A stretch of DNA of 5,495 bases from Oceanospirillaceae bacterium (lineage in GTDB: Bacteria > Pseudomonadota > Gammaproteobacteria > Pseudomonadales > Balneatricaceae), in contig JAGSHA010000238.1 of NCBI GenBank assembly GCA_023954795.1, forward strand, positions 1-5,495, written 5' to 3'. Of this stretch, positions 5,082-5,495 are shown one piece after another; the stretch's first letter is position 1, and the number at the start of each line of letters is the position of its first letter. Under the pieces are notes generated by a model. It saw nothing but the letters and a program-made list of their open reading frames with translations. It was not told the origin of the DNA and did not search any database. The position numbers were made by a program, and so were the translations under genes.

Positions 5082-5495
5082 TTACTTCAGCGCAAATTCC
5101 ACCGCTTTTTGCGCATGTATCGCCGTTGTGTCCAATAAACGCACCGCCGTATCGGCCTGCTGTACCAACATACCGATCTCGGTACAGCCCAGAATCACCG
5201 CCTCTGCGCCGTCATCAGCAAGCTTTTGGATGATGCGAAGGTATTCGGTTTTTGAGTCGGGTTCGGTCTTACCAAGACAAAGTTCATCGTAGATAACCCG
5301 ATGCACAATCGACCGATCTGACTGGTTAGGTATCAGAACATTTAAACCGTACTTTTCGCTCAGACGGCCTTTGTAAAAATCCTGTTCCATAGTAAAGCCC
5401 GTGCCCAACAAGCCCACGGTTTTGATTCCCTGATCCAGCAACACTTCAGCGGTGGCATCAGCGATATGCAGGATCGGAATATCGATGGCGTCTTC
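5082..5495 (-). CDS. Aspartate/glutamate racemase family protein, N-terminus cut by window edge
   Basis: The cofactor-independent Asp/Glu racemase superfamily inverts the alpha carbon of acidic amino acids using two cysteines, one per domain. The window holds the last 137 residues of a family usually near 230. Visible landmarks, counted from the edge, are IPILHIADATAE (6-17), LLGTGFTMEQDFY (29-41), a YDELCLG segment (69-75), GAEAVILGCTEIG (96-108) with the second catalytic Cys at 104, and LLDTTAIHAQKAVEFAL near the end. These fit the YgeA/RacD-like branch more than glutamate racemase MurI. The frame stays open to the edge, so an internal GTG at 5444 is not the start. The first catalytic Cys lies outside the window. 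The gene is followed by elaA in the same direction. Whether it is active on Asp, Glu or another amino acid cannot be told from sequence. Confidence 0.9.
   Translation of the reverse strand, partial: EDAIDIPILHIADATAEVLLDQGIKTVGLLGTGFTMEQDFYKGRLSEKYGLNVLIPNQSDRSIVHRVIYDELCLGKTEPDSKTEYLRIIQKLADDGAEAVILGCTEIGMLVQQADTAVRLLDTTAIHAQKAVEFALK

Overview
The window reads as ordinary chromosomal DNA from a gammaproteobacterium, with moderate GC and short spacers rich in inverted repeats. The EfpL (YeiP) paralogue of EF-P, an ElaA-type acetyltransferase and a Tag glycosylase all match Enterobacteria/Vibrio/marine gammaproteobacterial proteins. A marine Oceanospirillales-like host is a guess; nothing here fixes the genus. 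No mobile elements, tRNA or rRNA genes, or CRISPR arrays were seen.

Layout, left to right. The left edge cuts a minus-strand tag gene (3-methyladenine DNA glycosylase I), which starts at 489. A 270-bp divergent spacer follows, with several palindromes, including a 20-bp operator-like site at 702-721. Next is a plus-strand orphan gene for a four-helix membrane protein (760-1200). It converges on a minus-strand CopD-family membrane protein (1278-1721) across a two-hairpin terminator region (1207-1274). The spacer upstream of the CopD-like gene carries a perfect 13-bp inverted repeat around a 30-nt loop (1752-1807) and a probable terminator for efpL (1832-1879). efpL (1913-2488) has a recognisable promoter at 2521-2550. 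Upstream of it is a minus-strand PAS-containing histidine kinase (2653-4104, possibly to 4176). A spacer of about 460 bp without a convincing gene follows, then elaA (4567-5043) and, 38 nt upstream of it, an Asp/Glu racemase family gene cut by the right edge (5082-5495). The last two probably share a transcript.

The genes do not form one pathway. Tag is DNA repair and EfpL is translation rescue at difficult peptide motifs. ElaA and the racemase are small-molecule enzymes. The CopD-like and orphan membrane proteins are of unknown physiological role. The most interesting item is the histidine kinase. Its H-box is intact, with a H-D-x-N phosphatase-type motif, but the N, G1 and G2 boxes of its ATP-binding domain have lost their key residues: N to H, D to H, and G-L-G-L to G-Q-H-L. 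It looks like a degenerate kinase, perhaps a phosphatase or scaffold, and no response regulator lies nearby. I found no convincing new multi-gene system in this window.
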